Positions 1-8,825 are shown, counted from the stretch's first letter. The stretch is 64,000 nucleotides of DNA from Clostridia bacterium (GCA_017521565.1 JAFXCE010000088.1:1-64000); one strand, 5' to 3'. Numbers and translations: made by a program. Notes: generated by a model from the letters alone, not told the origin.

Positions 1-774
1 ATTGCCCGCCTGCACAGCGCGTGCCTTTCCTATGCGCGCGATTTCATGATCGACCGCGGCTTCACCTACTGTATCCCGCCGTACATGATCCGCTCCAACG
101 TCGTGACCGGCGTCATGTCCTTTGCGGAGATGGAGAACATGATGTACAAGATCGAGGGCGAGGATCTGTATCTGATCGGTACCTCCGAGCATTCCATGAT
201 CGGCAAGTTCATCGACACCATCCTCACCGAGGACGAGCTGCCGCAGACCCTGACCAGCTATTCCCCCTGCTTCCGCAAGGAGGTTGGCGCGCATGGCATC
301 GAGGAGCGCGGCGTGTACCGTATCCATCAGTTCGAAAAGCAGGAGATGATCGTCGTCTGCAAGCCGGAGGATTCCATGCATTGGTATAACCAGCTCTGGC
401 AGAACACCGTCGACTTCTTCCGTACGCTGGATGTTCCGGTCCGTACGCTGGAGTGCTGCTCCGGCGACCTGGCGGATCTGAAGGTCAAGAGCTGCGACGT
501 GGAGGCGTGGTCCCCGCGCCAGAAGAAGTACTTCGAGGTCGGTTCCTGCTCCACGCTGGGCGATGCGCAGGCCCGCCGTCTGGGCATCCGCGTCAAGGGC
601 GATGACGGCCGTAAGTACTTTGCGCATACGCTCAACAACACCTGCGTTGCGCCGCCGCGCATGCTGATTGCGTTCCTTGAGAACAACCTCAACGAGGATG
701 GCTCCGTGCGCATCCCGGAGGCGCTGCGTCCGTACATGGGCGGCAAGGACGTCATCAAGCCGGCGACGAAGTAA
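1..774 (+). CDS. serS: Seryl-tRNA synthetase, C-terminal part (5' end outside window)
   Basis: Class II aminoacyl-tRNA synthetase that charges tRNA-Ser with serine. The frame is open from base 1, so the N-terminal coiled-coil arm and part of the core lie upstream. The visible 257 residues hold motif 2 (FRKEVGAHG ... HQFEKQEM) and motif 3 (LNNTCVAPPRMLIAFLENN). The segment EVGSCSTLGDAQARRLGIR matches the conserved 'E-SCS---D-QARR' block of the family. Motif 3 begins LNNT and lacks the common bacterial LNGSGLAVGR form, so this is a divergent subtype closer in pattern to archaeal-like bacterial-type SerRS. A hairpin terminator follows the stop codon. Confidence 0.9.
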   Translation: MARLHSACLSYARDFMIDRGFTYCIPPYMIRSNVVTGVMSFAEMENMMYKIEGEDLYLIGTSEHSMIGKFIDTILTEDELPQTLTSYSPCFRKEVGAHGIEERGVYRIHQFEKQEMIVVCKPEDSMHWYNQLWQNTVDFFRTLDVPVRTLECCSGDLADLKVKSCDVEAWSPRQKKYFEVGSCSTLGDAQARRLGIRVKGDDGRKYFAHTLNNTCVAPPRMLIAFLENNLNEDGSVRIPEALRPYMGGKDVIKPATK

Positions 775-786
775 GCCAAGCAATCA

Positions 787-816
787 GGCCTCCTGCCCGC
801 AGGGCGGGGGGCTTTT
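787..816 (+). terminator. Intrinsic terminator after serS
   Basis: A GC-rich stem (GCCTCCTGCCC / GGCGGGGGGC with a GCAG loop) runs straight into five T residues. Only about 20 bases separate it from the dipeptidase start and I see no separate promoter there, so some read-through into the next gene is likely. Confidence 0.75.
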
Positions 817-837
817 TGCATACAGAATGGAGGAAGC

Positions 838-1746
838 ATGATGATCATCTGCGATACACATTGCGATACGCTGAATATGCGCGCGCTTCATAAGGACGAA
901 ACGCCGTGCGTGACGATGGAGAACATGGTCAGGGGCGGCGTGAGCCTGCAGACCTGCGCGCTCTTTGCCGGCAGCAAGGGCATGGCGGATCATCCCTATG
1001 AGCGGGCGATGGCGCAGTATCATGAGTTTGAGCGTCTGTGCCGCGAGGAAGGCTGGCAGAAGGTGCATTCTCCGCTGGAGGCGGAAGCGGGCAAGGTCAA
1101 AATCCTTCTGTCTGTCGAGGGCGGCGAGATTTTCGAGGGCAAGGCCGAGCGCGTGGATGAGTTCTATGGCTATGGCGTGCGCATGTCCGGCATTACCTGG
1201 AACAATGAAAATGAAATGGGTCATCCCGCCAAATACGGCAGCACGGAGGGCATCAAGCCCCGGGGCTGGGAGCTGCTGCGCCGCATGGCGGAACTGAAGA
1301 TCGCCGTGGATACCAGCCACCTCAACGAGGCCGGCTTCTGGGATCTGATCGACAAGCACAGCCAGCCGCCGCTGGCGTCCCATTCCTGCGCAAAAAAGCT
1401 GAGAAATCACTTCCGCAACCTGACTGATGATCAGATCCGTGCGCTGGTTAACCGCGGCGGCTGGATCGGCGTGAATTTCTATCCGTGGTTCCTCGGGGAC
1501 ACGGGAACGGCAGTCGCCGAGGACATCGTGACCCATATTGACTATATGTGCCAGCTTGGCGCGCACAAGCATGTCGGATTCGGCAGCGACTTTGACGGCA
1601 TTGAGGTCTGGCCGGATGACTGCGAAAACCCGTCGAAGGTGCCGCTGGTGATCGAGGGTCTCAGGAAGCGCGGCTACAGCGACGAGGCGATTGAAGATAT
1701 CGCCGGAAGGAATTTTCTGAATTATTACCGCCGGCTGGGCTGGTGA
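838..1746 (+). CDS. Membrane dipeptidase, peptidase family M19
   Basis: Predicted zinc-dependent dipeptidase (renal dipeptidase fold, TIM barrel) that hydrolyses dipeptides. The N-terminus has the metal-binding D-T-H-C-D-T pattern at residues 6-11. Later motifs are the SHSCAKKLR segment, in place of the usual HSN-R, and the C-terminal GFGSDFDGIE metal/substrate motif. At 302 residues it has the usual bacterial length. There is no signal peptide, so it is probably cytoplasmic. Two adjacent ATG codons (838 and 841) follow a GGAGG at 829-833; 841 has the more usual spacing, so the true start could be either. It probably shares transcription with serS. Confidence 0.88.
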   Translation: MMIICDTHCDTLNMRALHKDETPCVTMENMVRGGVSLQTCALFAGSKGMADHPYERAMAQYHEFERLCREEGWQKVHSPLEAEAGKVKILLSVEGGEIFEGKAERVDEFYGYGVRMSGITWNNENEMGHPAKYGSTEGIKPRGWELLRRMAELKIAVDTSHLNEAGFWDLIDKHSQPPLASHSCAKKLRNHFRNLTDDQIRALVNRGGWIGVNFYPWFLGDTGTAVAEDIVTHIDYMCQLGAHKHVGFGSDFDGIEVWPDDCENPSKVPLVIEGLRKRGYSDEAIEDIAGRNFLNYYRRLGW

Positions 1747-1754
1747 ATACAAAG

Positions 1755-1793
1755 GCGCCGCATACGGAGCAGATCCGTATGCGGCGCTTGCTT
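1755..1793. terminator. Bidirectional terminator between convergent genes
   Basis: A perfect 14-bp stem (GCGCCGCATACGGA / TCCGTATGCGGCGC, loop GCAGA) sits between the dipeptidase and the convergent XRE regulator. The T-rich tail is better on the plus side (TTGCTT); on the minus side it reads CTTTG. Confidence 0.75.
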
Positions 1794-1799
1794 ATGGGA

Positions 1800-2171
1800 T
1801 TAATCGTTGTCCGGGAGCTTTTCATGGGCGGCGACGGCCTGACACAGCGCGCGCATCAGCTTGCGCGACTTGGGCGAGCAGCCGCTGGCCATTTTGGCGA
1901 CGGCTTCACCGAGCGCCTGCGCGCTTTCATCCGGCTCGCGGGAAAAGCTTTCTTCCATCACACAGCCGTCGAGCAGGGAAGCCAGCGGCACGCCGAGCGC
2001 CTGCGCGATCTGCGCAATCTGCTCCAGGGAAGCGGGACGTTCGCCGCGCTCCAGACGGCCAAAGTGCAGCTGAGACATCTTGAGCTTTTCGGCAATTTGC
2101 TCCTGCGTATACTTCGCTTCCCTGCGGGCGGCGCGGATATTCAGACCGATGGCCTTGTAGGAAACGAGCAT
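1800..2171 (-). CDS. XRE-family helix-turn-helix regulator
   Basis: A 123-residue protein with an N-terminal HTH_3 (Cro/CI-like) domain at about residues 8-65. The helix pattern is typical: NIRAARREAKYTQEQIAEKL, then the recognition-helix region MSQLHFGRLERGERPASLE and the closing IAQALGVPLASLL. The C-terminal 55 residues are alpha-helical by composition and match no domain I recognise. A GGAGGG ribosome site precedes the ATG. The gene is monocistronic and converges on the dipeptidase. The target is unknown; autoregulation is common in this family but no clear operator is visible. Confidence 0.8.
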   Translation of the reverse strand: MLVSYKAIGLNIRAARREAKYTQEQIAEKLKMSQLHFGRLERGERPASLEQIAQIAQALGVPLASLLDGCVMEESFSREPDESAQALGEAVAKMASGCSPKSRKLMRALCQAVAAHEKLPDND

Positions 2172-2260
2172 GGCGATCCCTCCGTGGATTCAAGAATACG
2201 ATCATGATATCCCGAATTCACGAAAAATAACATTGCCAAATAAGATGTAAATATCAAAAT

Positions 2261-2273
2261 GGGATGCCATCCC
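2261..2273. promoter_or_regulatory. Short inverted repeat GGGAT-GCC-ATCCC
   Basis: A 5-bp perfect inverted repeat lies in the AT-rich gap between the XRE gene and the LysR gene, both on the minus strand. On the minus strand it is followed by ATTTTGATATTTAC, so it could be a weak terminator for the LysR gene or an operator for the XRE gene. I cannot decide which. Confidence 0.35.
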
Positions 2274-2336
2274 TAAAATAATGTGTTTTGGAATGAAAAT
2301 CAGGCAGGATATGGAGGACAGCGCGCAAATCCGGGG

Positions 2337-3257
2337 TTAAATCCGGTAGGAAGTCATCGCGCGGAACCGGTTGGAAATCTGCGTGAAAAGCGTTTCGGCA
2401 TAGGGGGCGAGCGGCTGTTCCTTGGGATGAACGAGATAAAACGGCGGATAGTATGCGTCCGTCCCCAGGTGGTAATGGGCGAGCTTCTGCATGCTGGCGC
2501 TGTCGCACAGCAGAGAGATGAACGGGCAGAGCATGACCAGATCGGAATTGGCGCAGGCTCGCTTGGCGGTTTCGATGTTGTCGCAGAAAATGACGGTGTT
2601 GGGCTTGAAGCTGCACCGGCTGAGCAGCTCGTCGAGATAGCCTCTGCGGGGGATATCTTCCGTTGGAAGGACGAACCGCTCCCCTTCCGCTTCGCGCAGG
2701 CCGACGGTCGAGCCGGAGGGGATGCGGCGGGCCAGCGCGGTGCGCTTTCCGGCCAGCAGAACGATCTCCTCGGACGCGATCTGGCGGTACTCGAGCTTGG
2801 GATGGTGGTTTTCGCTGGGGAGCAGCGCCATGTCCAGCTCGCTGCGCAGGAGCATCTGCTCCAGCGCGGAGGCGGAGGCCTCGCGGATCTCCAGACACAC
2901 GTCGGGATACGCGGCGAGGAAATCGGACAGGATCTGCGGCAGAAGCTCCCCGGAGCGATGGAACGTCACGCCGATGCGCAGCGTACCCTCCGCGTGACCA
3001 TGCAGCATGCTCAGCGCTTCTTTGAGCTGCGTTTCCGTCTGGATGAATTTTCTTGCCGCTGCGACGTAGAGCTCGCCCGCAGGCGTCAGCTGGATGGCGG
3101 AATGGCTGCGCACAAAAATCGACTCGCCCAGCTGCGCCTCAATCTGGCGGACGGTCTGCGAGAGTGTCGGCTGGGTGATGTGCATTGCTTTGGCGGCGGC
3201 GGTGAAGCTGCCCTCACGAATGATGGTGAGGATGAGGCGGGCATGGCGGGTGTTCAT
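2337..3257 (-). CDS. LysR-family transcriptional regulator
   Basis: A 306-residue LTTR. The N-terminal winged HTH covers residues 1-60 (EGSFTAAAKAMHITQPTLSQ ... LGESIFVR) and the rest is the periplasmic-binding-like co-inducer domain (about residues 88-295). I start it at the ATG at 3257, because AGGAG at 3270-3266 is 8 bases upstream; a TTG two codons earlier lies too close to that ribosome site. It is divergent from the aminopeptidase P gene across a 170-base gap, so pepP and the regulator itself are the obvious candidate targets. The ligand is unknown. Confidence 0.85.
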   Translation of the reverse strand: MNTRHARLILTIIREGSFTAAAKAMHITQPTLSQTVRQIEAQLGESIFVRSHSAIQLTPAGELYVAAARKFIQTETQLKEALSMLHGHAEGTLRIGVTFHRSGELLPQILSDFLAAYPDVCLEIREASASALEQMLLRSELDMALLPSENHHPKLEYRQIASEEIVLLAGKRTALARRIPSGSTVGLREAEGERFVLPTEDIPRRGYLDELLSRCSFKPNTVIFCDNIETAKRACANSDLVMLCPFISLLCDSASMQKLAHYHLGTDAYYPPFYLVHPKEQPLAPYAETLFTQISNRFRAMTSYRI

Positions 3258-3367
3258 GGTCAACGCTCCTTGCGGATATGATATAGATACAGATCACAGA
3301 AGGGATAGGTCTGACTCTATTTTAGTGGAACGAAGTGTTTTTGTCCATGGAAAAATCATGCGGGGGA

Positions 3368-3397
3368 TTGAGATGCTGCTGCGTATGATGCTATAAT
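3368..3397 (+). promoter_or_regulatory. Sigma-A promoter for aminopeptidase P
   Basis: TTGAGA (3368-3373), an 18-base spacer and TATAAT (3392-3397), about 33 bases before the gene's ATG. Confidence 0.75.
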
Positions 3398-3429
3398 ACA
3401 GATCAGATACATCAAAGGAGAGTTTCATC

Positions 3430-5223
3430 ATGCAGATTACCGATAGACTCAGCGCATTCCGCGCGCGGATGCAGGAAGAAAATATGGCGGTGGTGATCGT
3501 CCCGACGGCGGACGCCCACGCTTCTGAATATCTGGCTGACCACTTCAAGACCCGCCAGTGGCTGTGCGGCTTCACCGGTTCTGCCGGTACGCTTGTCGTG
3601 GGCATGGAGGAAGCGGCGCTCTTTACCGATGGCCGTTACTTCATTCAGGCGGAGCGCCAGCTTGAGGGCACGGGCGTGACGCTCATGCGCATGGGTACGG
3701 TTGGCGTGCCGACCGTAGAGCAGTATGTGATGGGCCTTGCGAAGCCGGGCGAGTCCTGCGGCATTGATTTTTCCGTGATCAGCTCGCATTTTGCCGCCGA
3801 CCTGAGCGATCAGCTTGCGGGGCGCGAAATCGCGCTGCGCGACACGGGCGACTGGTTTGATGCGCTCTGGACGGATCGTCCGGCGATGCCCAAGGACAAG
3901 GTCTATCTGCTTGAAAGCGCCTATACCGGCATGACCGTGACGGAAAAGCTTGCCAAAATCCGCGAGGTGATGGAAAAAGCGGGCGCGAGCATCCATGTGA
4001 CCAATGTGCTTGACGACATCGCGTGGACGCTCAACGTCCGCGGCAGCGACGTGCACTGCACGCCGGTGGTGATGAGCTATCTGCTCATCACGCAGGAGAA
4101 GGCAATCTGGTTTGTGGACGGCGATAAGATCGACGATTCCGTGCAGGAGGCGCTGCTCGCCGAGGGCGTGTACCTGCGCGGCTACGATGATATCGGGGCC
4201 GTGCTCGAGGAAATCGAAGCGGGTACGGGCGTGATGCTTGACGGTAATAAGCTCACGGCGCGCCTTTGCGCTGCGCTGGCGGATGTCAACATCATCCAGC
4301 ATGAGAATCCGGCGTTCAGGATCAAGGCGATCAAAAACAGCGTGGAGCTTGATAACCTGCGCAGAGCGCATATCAAGGATGGCCTGGCTGTGACGCGCCT
4401 GATGTACTGGCTCAAGCAGAACGCGGGCAAGATTGAGATGGATGAGATCAGCGTAAGCGAGCGCCTGCTCGCCTTGCGTGCCGCGCAGGAGCATTTCATC
4501 TCTCCGAGCTTTGACACGATCTGCGCTTACCGTGAAAATGCCGCGATGATGCACTATAAGGCGACGGAAGATTCCTGCGCGAAGATCGAGGCGAAGGATC
4601 TGCTGCTGATTGACTCCGGCGCGCAGTATCTGGAGGGCACCACCGACATCACCCGCACGTTTGCCATGGGCGCGGTTGAAGAGGAGCAGAAGATGCACTT
4701 CACTGCCGTCCTCTGCGGCATGCTGAATCTGCAGAATGCAAAGTTCCTGCATGGCTGCACGGGCATCGGTCTGGACATCCTCGCGCGCGGGCCGATGTGG
4801 GATATGGGCATCGATTACCGCTGCGGCACCGGCCATGGCGTGGGCTATCTGCTCAGCGTCCATGAAGGCCCCAACGCCTTCCGTTGGTATAAGTCTGCCA
4901 CCCGCAACGAGGATACTGTGCTGGAAGCGGGCATGGTCACCACCGACGAGCCGGGCATCTACATCGAGGGCAGCCACGGCATCCGTATTGAGAACGAGCT
5001 GGTCTGCCATGAGCTGGAGAACAACGAGTATGGTCAGTTCATGGGCTTTGAGGCGATCACCTGCGCGCCGATTGATCTGGATGCGGTGATTCCGGAGCAG
5101 ATGACCGCGCGCCAGCGCCAGTGGCTCAACGATTATCATGCGTTCGTGTATGAAAAGCTCGCTTCCCTGATGGATAACGAGGATGAGCGCGCATGGCTTG
5201 CGCATGCGACCCGGAAAATTTAA
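3430..5223 (+). CDS. pepP: Xaa-Pro aminopeptidase (aminopeptidase P), family M24B
   Basis: A dinuclear-metal peptidase that removes the N-terminal residue from peptides with proline in second place. At 597 residues it is the long three-domain form: two creatinase N-terminal domains (about 5-135 and 155-305) and a C-terminal pita-bread catalytic domain (about 310-530). Metal ligands are visible in LIDSGAQYLEGTTDITRTF (two Asp), GTGHGVGYLLSVHEGP (His) and DEPGIYIEGSHGIRIENEL (two Glu). A C-terminal extension follows, ending in YEKLASLMDNEDERAWLAH. There is no signal peptide, so it is cytoplasmic. An AAAGGAG ribosome site lies 9 bases upstream. It likely supports peptide catabolism alongside the M19 dipeptidase and the P1 peptidase in this window. 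Confidence 0.93.
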   Translation: MQITDRLSAFRARMQEENMAVVIVPTADAHASEYLADHFKTRQWLCGFTGSAGTLVVGMEEAALFTDGRYFIQAERQLEGTGVTLMRMGTVGVPTVEQYVMGLAKPGESCGIDFSVISSHFAADLSDQLAGREIALRDTGDWFDALWTDRPAMPKDKVYLLESAYTGMTVTEKLAKIREVMEKAGASIHVTNVLDDIAWTLNVRGSDVHCTPVVMSYLLITQEKAIWFVDGDKIDDSVQEALLAEGVYLRGYDDIGAVLEEIEAGTGVMLDGNKLTARLCAALADVNIIQHENPAFRIKAIKNSVELDNLRRAHIKDGLAVTRLMYWLKQNAGKIEMDEISVSERLLALRAAQEHFISPSFDTICAYRENAAMMHYKATEDSCAKIEAKDLLLIDSGAQYLEGTTDITRTFAMGAVEEEQKMHFTAVLCGMLNLQNAKFLHGCTGIGLDILARGPMWDMGIDYRCGTGHGVGYLLSVHEGPNAFRWYKSATRNEDTVLEAGMVTTDEPGIYIEGSHGIRIENELVCHELENNEYGQFMGFEAITCAPIDLDAVIPEQMTARQRQWLNDYHAFVYEKLASLMDNEDERAWLAHATRKI

Positions 5224-5318
5224 AAGCGAATCAAAAGGCGTCTGCTGTGCGGACGTCTTTTCATTTGCGGCAAATTGCACCAATGATCGAGCAGCGGGCG
5301 GCACATACTGCATTTTGG

Positions 5319-5380
5319 GTATACACAACGTATGCAATGACAGACAGAGTATAGACAACGAAATGTATAGATGGTAGAAT
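5319..5380 (+). promoter_or_regulatory. Promoter with 12-bp direct repeats upstream of the large secreted protein
   Basis: GTATACACAACG (5319-5330) recurs as GTATAGACAACG (5349-5360), exactly 30 bases apart (about three helical turns). The second copy overlaps a -35-like TAGACA (5352-5357), which is 17 bases before TAGAAT (5375-5380). The arrangement suggests a regulator binding two direct repeats at a weak promoter. Just upstream, an imperfect hairpin with TTTT at about 5232-5260 may end the pepP transcript. Confidence 0.5.
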
Positions 5381-5441
5381 TTGGTTGATTTAAATGGTTT
5401 ATGTGAGGAGCAATGCTGTATCCTGAAAGGAAGAAATCCTT

Positions 5442-8400
5442 ATGAAGAGACTGATAGCCTGTGCGGTATTTCTGGCGATGGTGTGCGCTTGTGCGATGGG
5501 CATGGCGGAGCAGGCGCTCTCGCTCGAACTGCCCAAAGAGCTGAAGGTGATCGGCGAGCGTGCGTTCAGCGGGACGCCATCTATTCAGACGGTCGTGGTG
5601 CCCGATGGCGCGGAGCGCATCGAAAGCCGCGCTTTTGCGGAAAGCGGCGTGCGGGAGGCATATATTCCGGCTTCTGTTTCCTACATTGCGCCGGATGCTT
5701 TTGATGGCTGTGAGGATCTCAGGGTATTTGTGCCGAGGAACAGCTATGCGCACGAATGGCTTGCGTTCAGCGATCTTACGTATCAGCTGATTGAACCGGA
5801 AGAGACGGTTGCGGTCTATGCGGTCGCGGGCGTTTCGCTGACGGAGGAGACGGATGAAAGCGGCGCGCTTGTGCGCAATGTGGAGGCGCAGGTTACGGCC
5901 TCGGAAGATTGTACGCTGCTGATGCATATGCTTGACGAGGCGGAAAGCATCCTGCATACCGTGCGCGTGCCGGTTGCGGCGCCCGTGCAGGAGGAATACC
6001 TGAGCGGCGTGCTGGAGGCCGTTCCGCCGGAGCACTATATCCTTGAGGCTGTGCTGGTCGACGATGCAGGCAAGCAGCTCTGCTTGCCGTGCAGGAGCAT
6101 GCGCTTTACGCAGGAGTATGCGCAGTTTGAGAGCAGCACCATGGCGGATTATCCCGAAGAGAAGGTGCTTGACTTCGGTTCCTCGGGCTTTGCCGTGCTG
6201 GCGGACGGCGTGATTCCGCTGGCTGCGCCTGCGCAGGAAGACAGCGGCAGCTATACGTTCACGACGGGTGCGGCGCTCAGCCGGGGCGACGTCGTCCTGC
6301 TTGATGTTGACGGCGTTGATGTCATCATCAAGGCCGGTTCGATCCGGCAGAACGGGGACGGCACGGTGACGGTTGCGCCCGATCCGGATATCTATCTTGA
6401 CGAGATGTACGACGCGGTGAAGATCAGCGCGGATGTGCAGGGCGCTTCGATGCAGCAGGCCCGTTCCGGCGACAGCAAGCTGTTTACCGTCAAGCACAGC
6501 ATCGGCTTTGGCCCGGTGGATGTGACCAGCGAAGTGGCGGCGGATATTCACATTGATTTCAAGTATGACAAGAATATCCTCAAGGATTACGAACTGAAGG
6601 TCACGATGGATACCGAGGGCGAGATAGAGGCAGTGCTCGGCGCGGCCTATGATACCGTGAAGGAGGAACTGCTCAGCGGAGAACCGGCGCCAGCGATTCA
6701 GCTGTATAACAATGTGATCATCATTCCCGGCATCCATGCGCCTGCGTTCCTCAATGTGTGTGCTCCGCTCCATGTGGTTGCGGAAGCCGGCGGAAGCGCG
6801 TTGATCGGCTTTGAAAACCATCATGAGTATATTTTCAGCGGGAAAAATGGCACTTCCCACAAAAAGGATGGAACCAGCACCGCAAAGGCGGAGATCAAGG
6901 GCGAATTTGAGCTGAGGACCGGTCTGGAAGCGTCGGTAACGGTTGCGCTCTTCGGCGTACTCAATGCGAAGATCGCCGGAAACTTTGGTCCGAAACTGAC
7001 GGGCAAGGAATACGCGCCGGACTATGGCGGATCGACCAAGGAAGACAGCATTCACGGCTGCACGGATTGTCTGGATCTGGATCTGTATTTGACTGCGGAC
7101 GTTCGCGGCACGCTGATGTATAAGATTACCAAGCTGATTTCCGGCTCGCTGCTGGATGTGAAGCTCACAGCCTTTGAACACAAGCTGAAAGATGCATATT
7201 TCTCAGTGTATAACGAAGAGGACAGCCTCTATGGCGGCAGAGAGAGCTTTGGTTGGGGCGAATGCAAGAATTTCAAGCATCGCGTGACTGCCAGCGCAAT
7301 TGACCGCTATGGCAAGAATGCACCGGGCACGCCTATTACGATCACGAAGCCTGTGGGCGGCGTGCAGCCGGAGCCGGGGGTAAGTCCGTATAAGCTGTAT
7401 CTGTACAACGGCCATTACGACGCGGAGGCGGATTTCGGAAACGGTATTTTGGCCGTGGACTTCTTTGAGGTGGAGGATGCGCCGGTCGACGTCAAGCTCT
7501 ACGAGCCTGCGGTGTCCGTCAGCGGCTGCGTGAAGGATTACACCACGGGCCTGCCTATCGCCGGTGCGACGGTCAGCCTCATGCCGCCCAATGGTTTGGA
7601 AGAGATGTGCATCACCGACGAAAACGGCTGCTATGCGCTTAATATGCTGCCGGCGGGCGAGTATACCTTCTCGGCTTCGGCGAAGGGATATCTGGACGCG
7701 GCGGACATGAAAAAGACGCTTTCGGCGGATGCGGAGAACCGGGTGGATATCGAACTGTATCCGGAAGGACAGCGGGCGTATGAGGAGCCGTATATCTTCG
7801 CAGAGGCGTGGGTGATGGATGAGCCGATCAAGATGAGCGGCAAGACATATGACGACGCCGTCGCCTTCACGATGGGATATACCGGATACACATCCACTGG
7901 GTATATGGCGGAGGTGGCCTATAACCTCAAAGGCAAGTATCGCTCCATGTCCTTCGACGTCGGCTATGTCAGCGGCAAGAAGAAAAATGTCAAGCTGACG
8001 GTCATCGCGGACGGCGCGACGCGGATTGACGAGCAGGTCATCTACTATGATGCCGCGCCCCAGCGGATCACTCTGCCGGTGGAGGGTGTGAATCAGCTGA
8101 TTATCCACTTTGACGGAACGGGATATGACAAGGCGCGGTATGCCATCGGCGATATCGAACTGACGGGATCCTTCTCGCTGCCGGACAGGGCGCGTGTATC
8201 GGACAGCGATTTTGAAGACTATATCCTGGAAAAGAAGTGGACGACCGTGAAGGATAAGCAGTTCAGCATGGGCGGCTACAACTATCTCGGCGGACTGATG
8301 ATGAATCCGGGCTATAATGGAACGAATAAGCCGGATGCATATGTGGTTTTTGAGCCCAAGGAGGGCTGCAGCATGCTGACGTTTGATCTGGTGCGCTGCC

Positions 8401-8618
8401 CGGGCTCGGGCAGCGAGGAGTCCCTGCGCGCGGGCTATCTGACCATTGAGGTCGACGGCTCTGTGGTTGCGGGATATAACGAAACGGAGCTTCTGTGGAA
8501 CGACCTGCCGCGCGAGATTCTGGTGGGCATCTACGGCGCGTCGGAGGTCAAGATCAACATCAAATCCGATGGAGCCAGATTTGTGCAGTGGGGCATGGGC
8601 AACATCCAGATGCGGTGA
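5442..8618 (+). CDS. Large secreted multidomain protein (LRR, carboxypeptidase-regulatory and NPCBM-like domains)
   Basis: A 1058-residue protein with a signal peptide (about residues 1-22, MKRLIACAVFLAMVCACAMG). Residues about 25-110 are BspA-like LRR_5 repeats (IGERAFSGTPSIQTVVVP; IESRAFAESGVREAYIP). Residues about 110-680 are a long beta-rich region that I do not recognise. Residues about 690-770 form a carboxypeptidase regulatory-like / CnaB-type beta sandwich (GCVKDYTTGLPIAGATVSLM ... ENGCYALNMLPAGEYTFSA). Residues about 785-905 and 925-1058 resemble two NPCBM carbohydrate-binding modules (YNLKGKYRSMSFDVGYVSG). There is no LPxTG or SLH anchor. It may be a soluble or loosely attached surface adhesin or glycan-binding protein. 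The substrate is unknown. Confidence 0.75.
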   Translation: MKRLIACAVFLAMVCACAMGMAEQALSLELPKELKVIGERAFSGTPSIQTVVVPDGAERIESRAFAESGVREAYIPASVSYIAPDAFDGCEDLRVFVPRNSYAHEWLAFSDLTYQLIEPEETVAVYAVAGVSLTEETDESGALVRNVEAQVTASEDCTLLMHMLDEAESILHTVRVPVAAPVQEEYLSGVLEAVPPEHYILEAVLVDDAGKQLCLPCRSMRFTQEYAQFESSTMADYPEEKVLDFGSSGFAVLADGVIPLAAPAQEDSGSYTFTTGAALSRGDVVLLDVDGVDVIIKAGSIRQNGDGTVTVAPDPDIYLDEMYDAVKISADVQGASMQQARSGDSKLFTVKHSIGFGPVDVTSEVAADIHIDFKYDKNILKDYELKVTMDTEGEIEAVLGAAYDTVKEELLSGEPAPAIQLYNNVIIIPGIHAPAFLNVCAPLHVVAEAGGSALIGFENHHEYIFSGKNGTSHKKDGTSTAKAEIKGEFELRTGLEASVTVALFGVLNAKIAGNFGPKLTGKEYAPDYGGSTKEDSIHGCTDCLDLDLYLTADVRGTLMYKITKLISGSLLDVKLTAFEHKLKDAYFSVYNEEDSLYGGRESFGWGECKNFKHRVTASAIDRYGKNAPGTPITITKPVGGVQPEPGVSPYKLYLYNGHYDAEADFGNGILAVDFFEVEDAPVDVKLYEPAVSVSGCVKDYTTGLPIAGATVSLMPPNGLEEMCITDENGCYALNMLPAGEYTFSASAKGYLDAADMKKTLSADAENRVDIELYPEGQRAYEEPYIFAEAWVMDEPIKMSGKTYDDAVAFTMGYTGYTSTGYMAEVAYNLKGKYRSMSFDVGYVSGKKKNVKLTVIADGATRIDEQVIYYDAAPQRITLPVEGVNQLIIHFDGTGYDKARYAIGDIELTGSFSLPDRARVSDSDFEDYILEKKWTTVKDKQFSMGGYNYLGGLMMNPGYNGTNKPDAYVVFEPKEGCSMLTFDLVRCPGSGSEESLRAGYLTIEVDGSVVAGYNETELLWNDLPREILVGIYGASEVKINIKSDGARFVQWGMGNIQMR

Positions 8619-8646
8619 TACTGTCCTGAGTGGAAAAAGCATAGTT

Positions 8647-8678
8647 AAAGAGCGCTTGCGATCTGCAGGCGCTCTTTA
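8647..8678 (+). terminator. Terminator after the large secreted protein
   Basis: An AGAGCGC ... GCGCTCTTT stem with a 13-base loop, ending in TTTAT. It separates this gene from the darA promoter. Confidence 0.65.
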
Positions 8679-8714
8679 TGCTTCGCGGGATTGATATCCA
8701 TCTGTATGAAACAC

Positions 8715-8743
8715 TGGATTTTTTGCATGGCTTCCTGTATAAT
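8715..8743 (+). promoter_or_regulatory. Promoter for darA-holB-ricT
   Basis: TATAAT at 8738-8743 with a weak -35 (TGGATT, 8715-8720) at 17 bases. It lies about 80 bases before the darA ATG, leaving a structured leader. Confidence 0.55.
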
Positions 8744-8755
8744 GAACATAGACCT

Positions 8756-8803
8756 AACTGTGCCGGGAGGGCACAGCGGTACTTCCATGGCGCTTGCGCC
8801 AAA
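8756..8803 (+). promoter_or_regulatory. Two hairpins in the darA 5' leader
   Basis: CTGTGCC-GGGA-GGGCACAG (about 8757-8775) and TGGCGC-TT-GCGCCA (about 8790-8803) stand side by side between the promoter and the GGAGG ribosome site of darA. Neither has a T tract. They may stabilise the leader or bind a regulator; no known riboswitch is recognised. Confidence 0.4.
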
Positions 8804-8825
8804 GTGAATGGAGGAAATAGATATT

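Noticed and set aside
3412-7181. Long minus-strand open frames (648 and 653 codons) opposite pepP and the large secreted protein
   Set aside because: The translations are rich in Arg/His/Ala with no recognisable motifs, while the plus-strand genes have catalytic or signal-peptide evidence.
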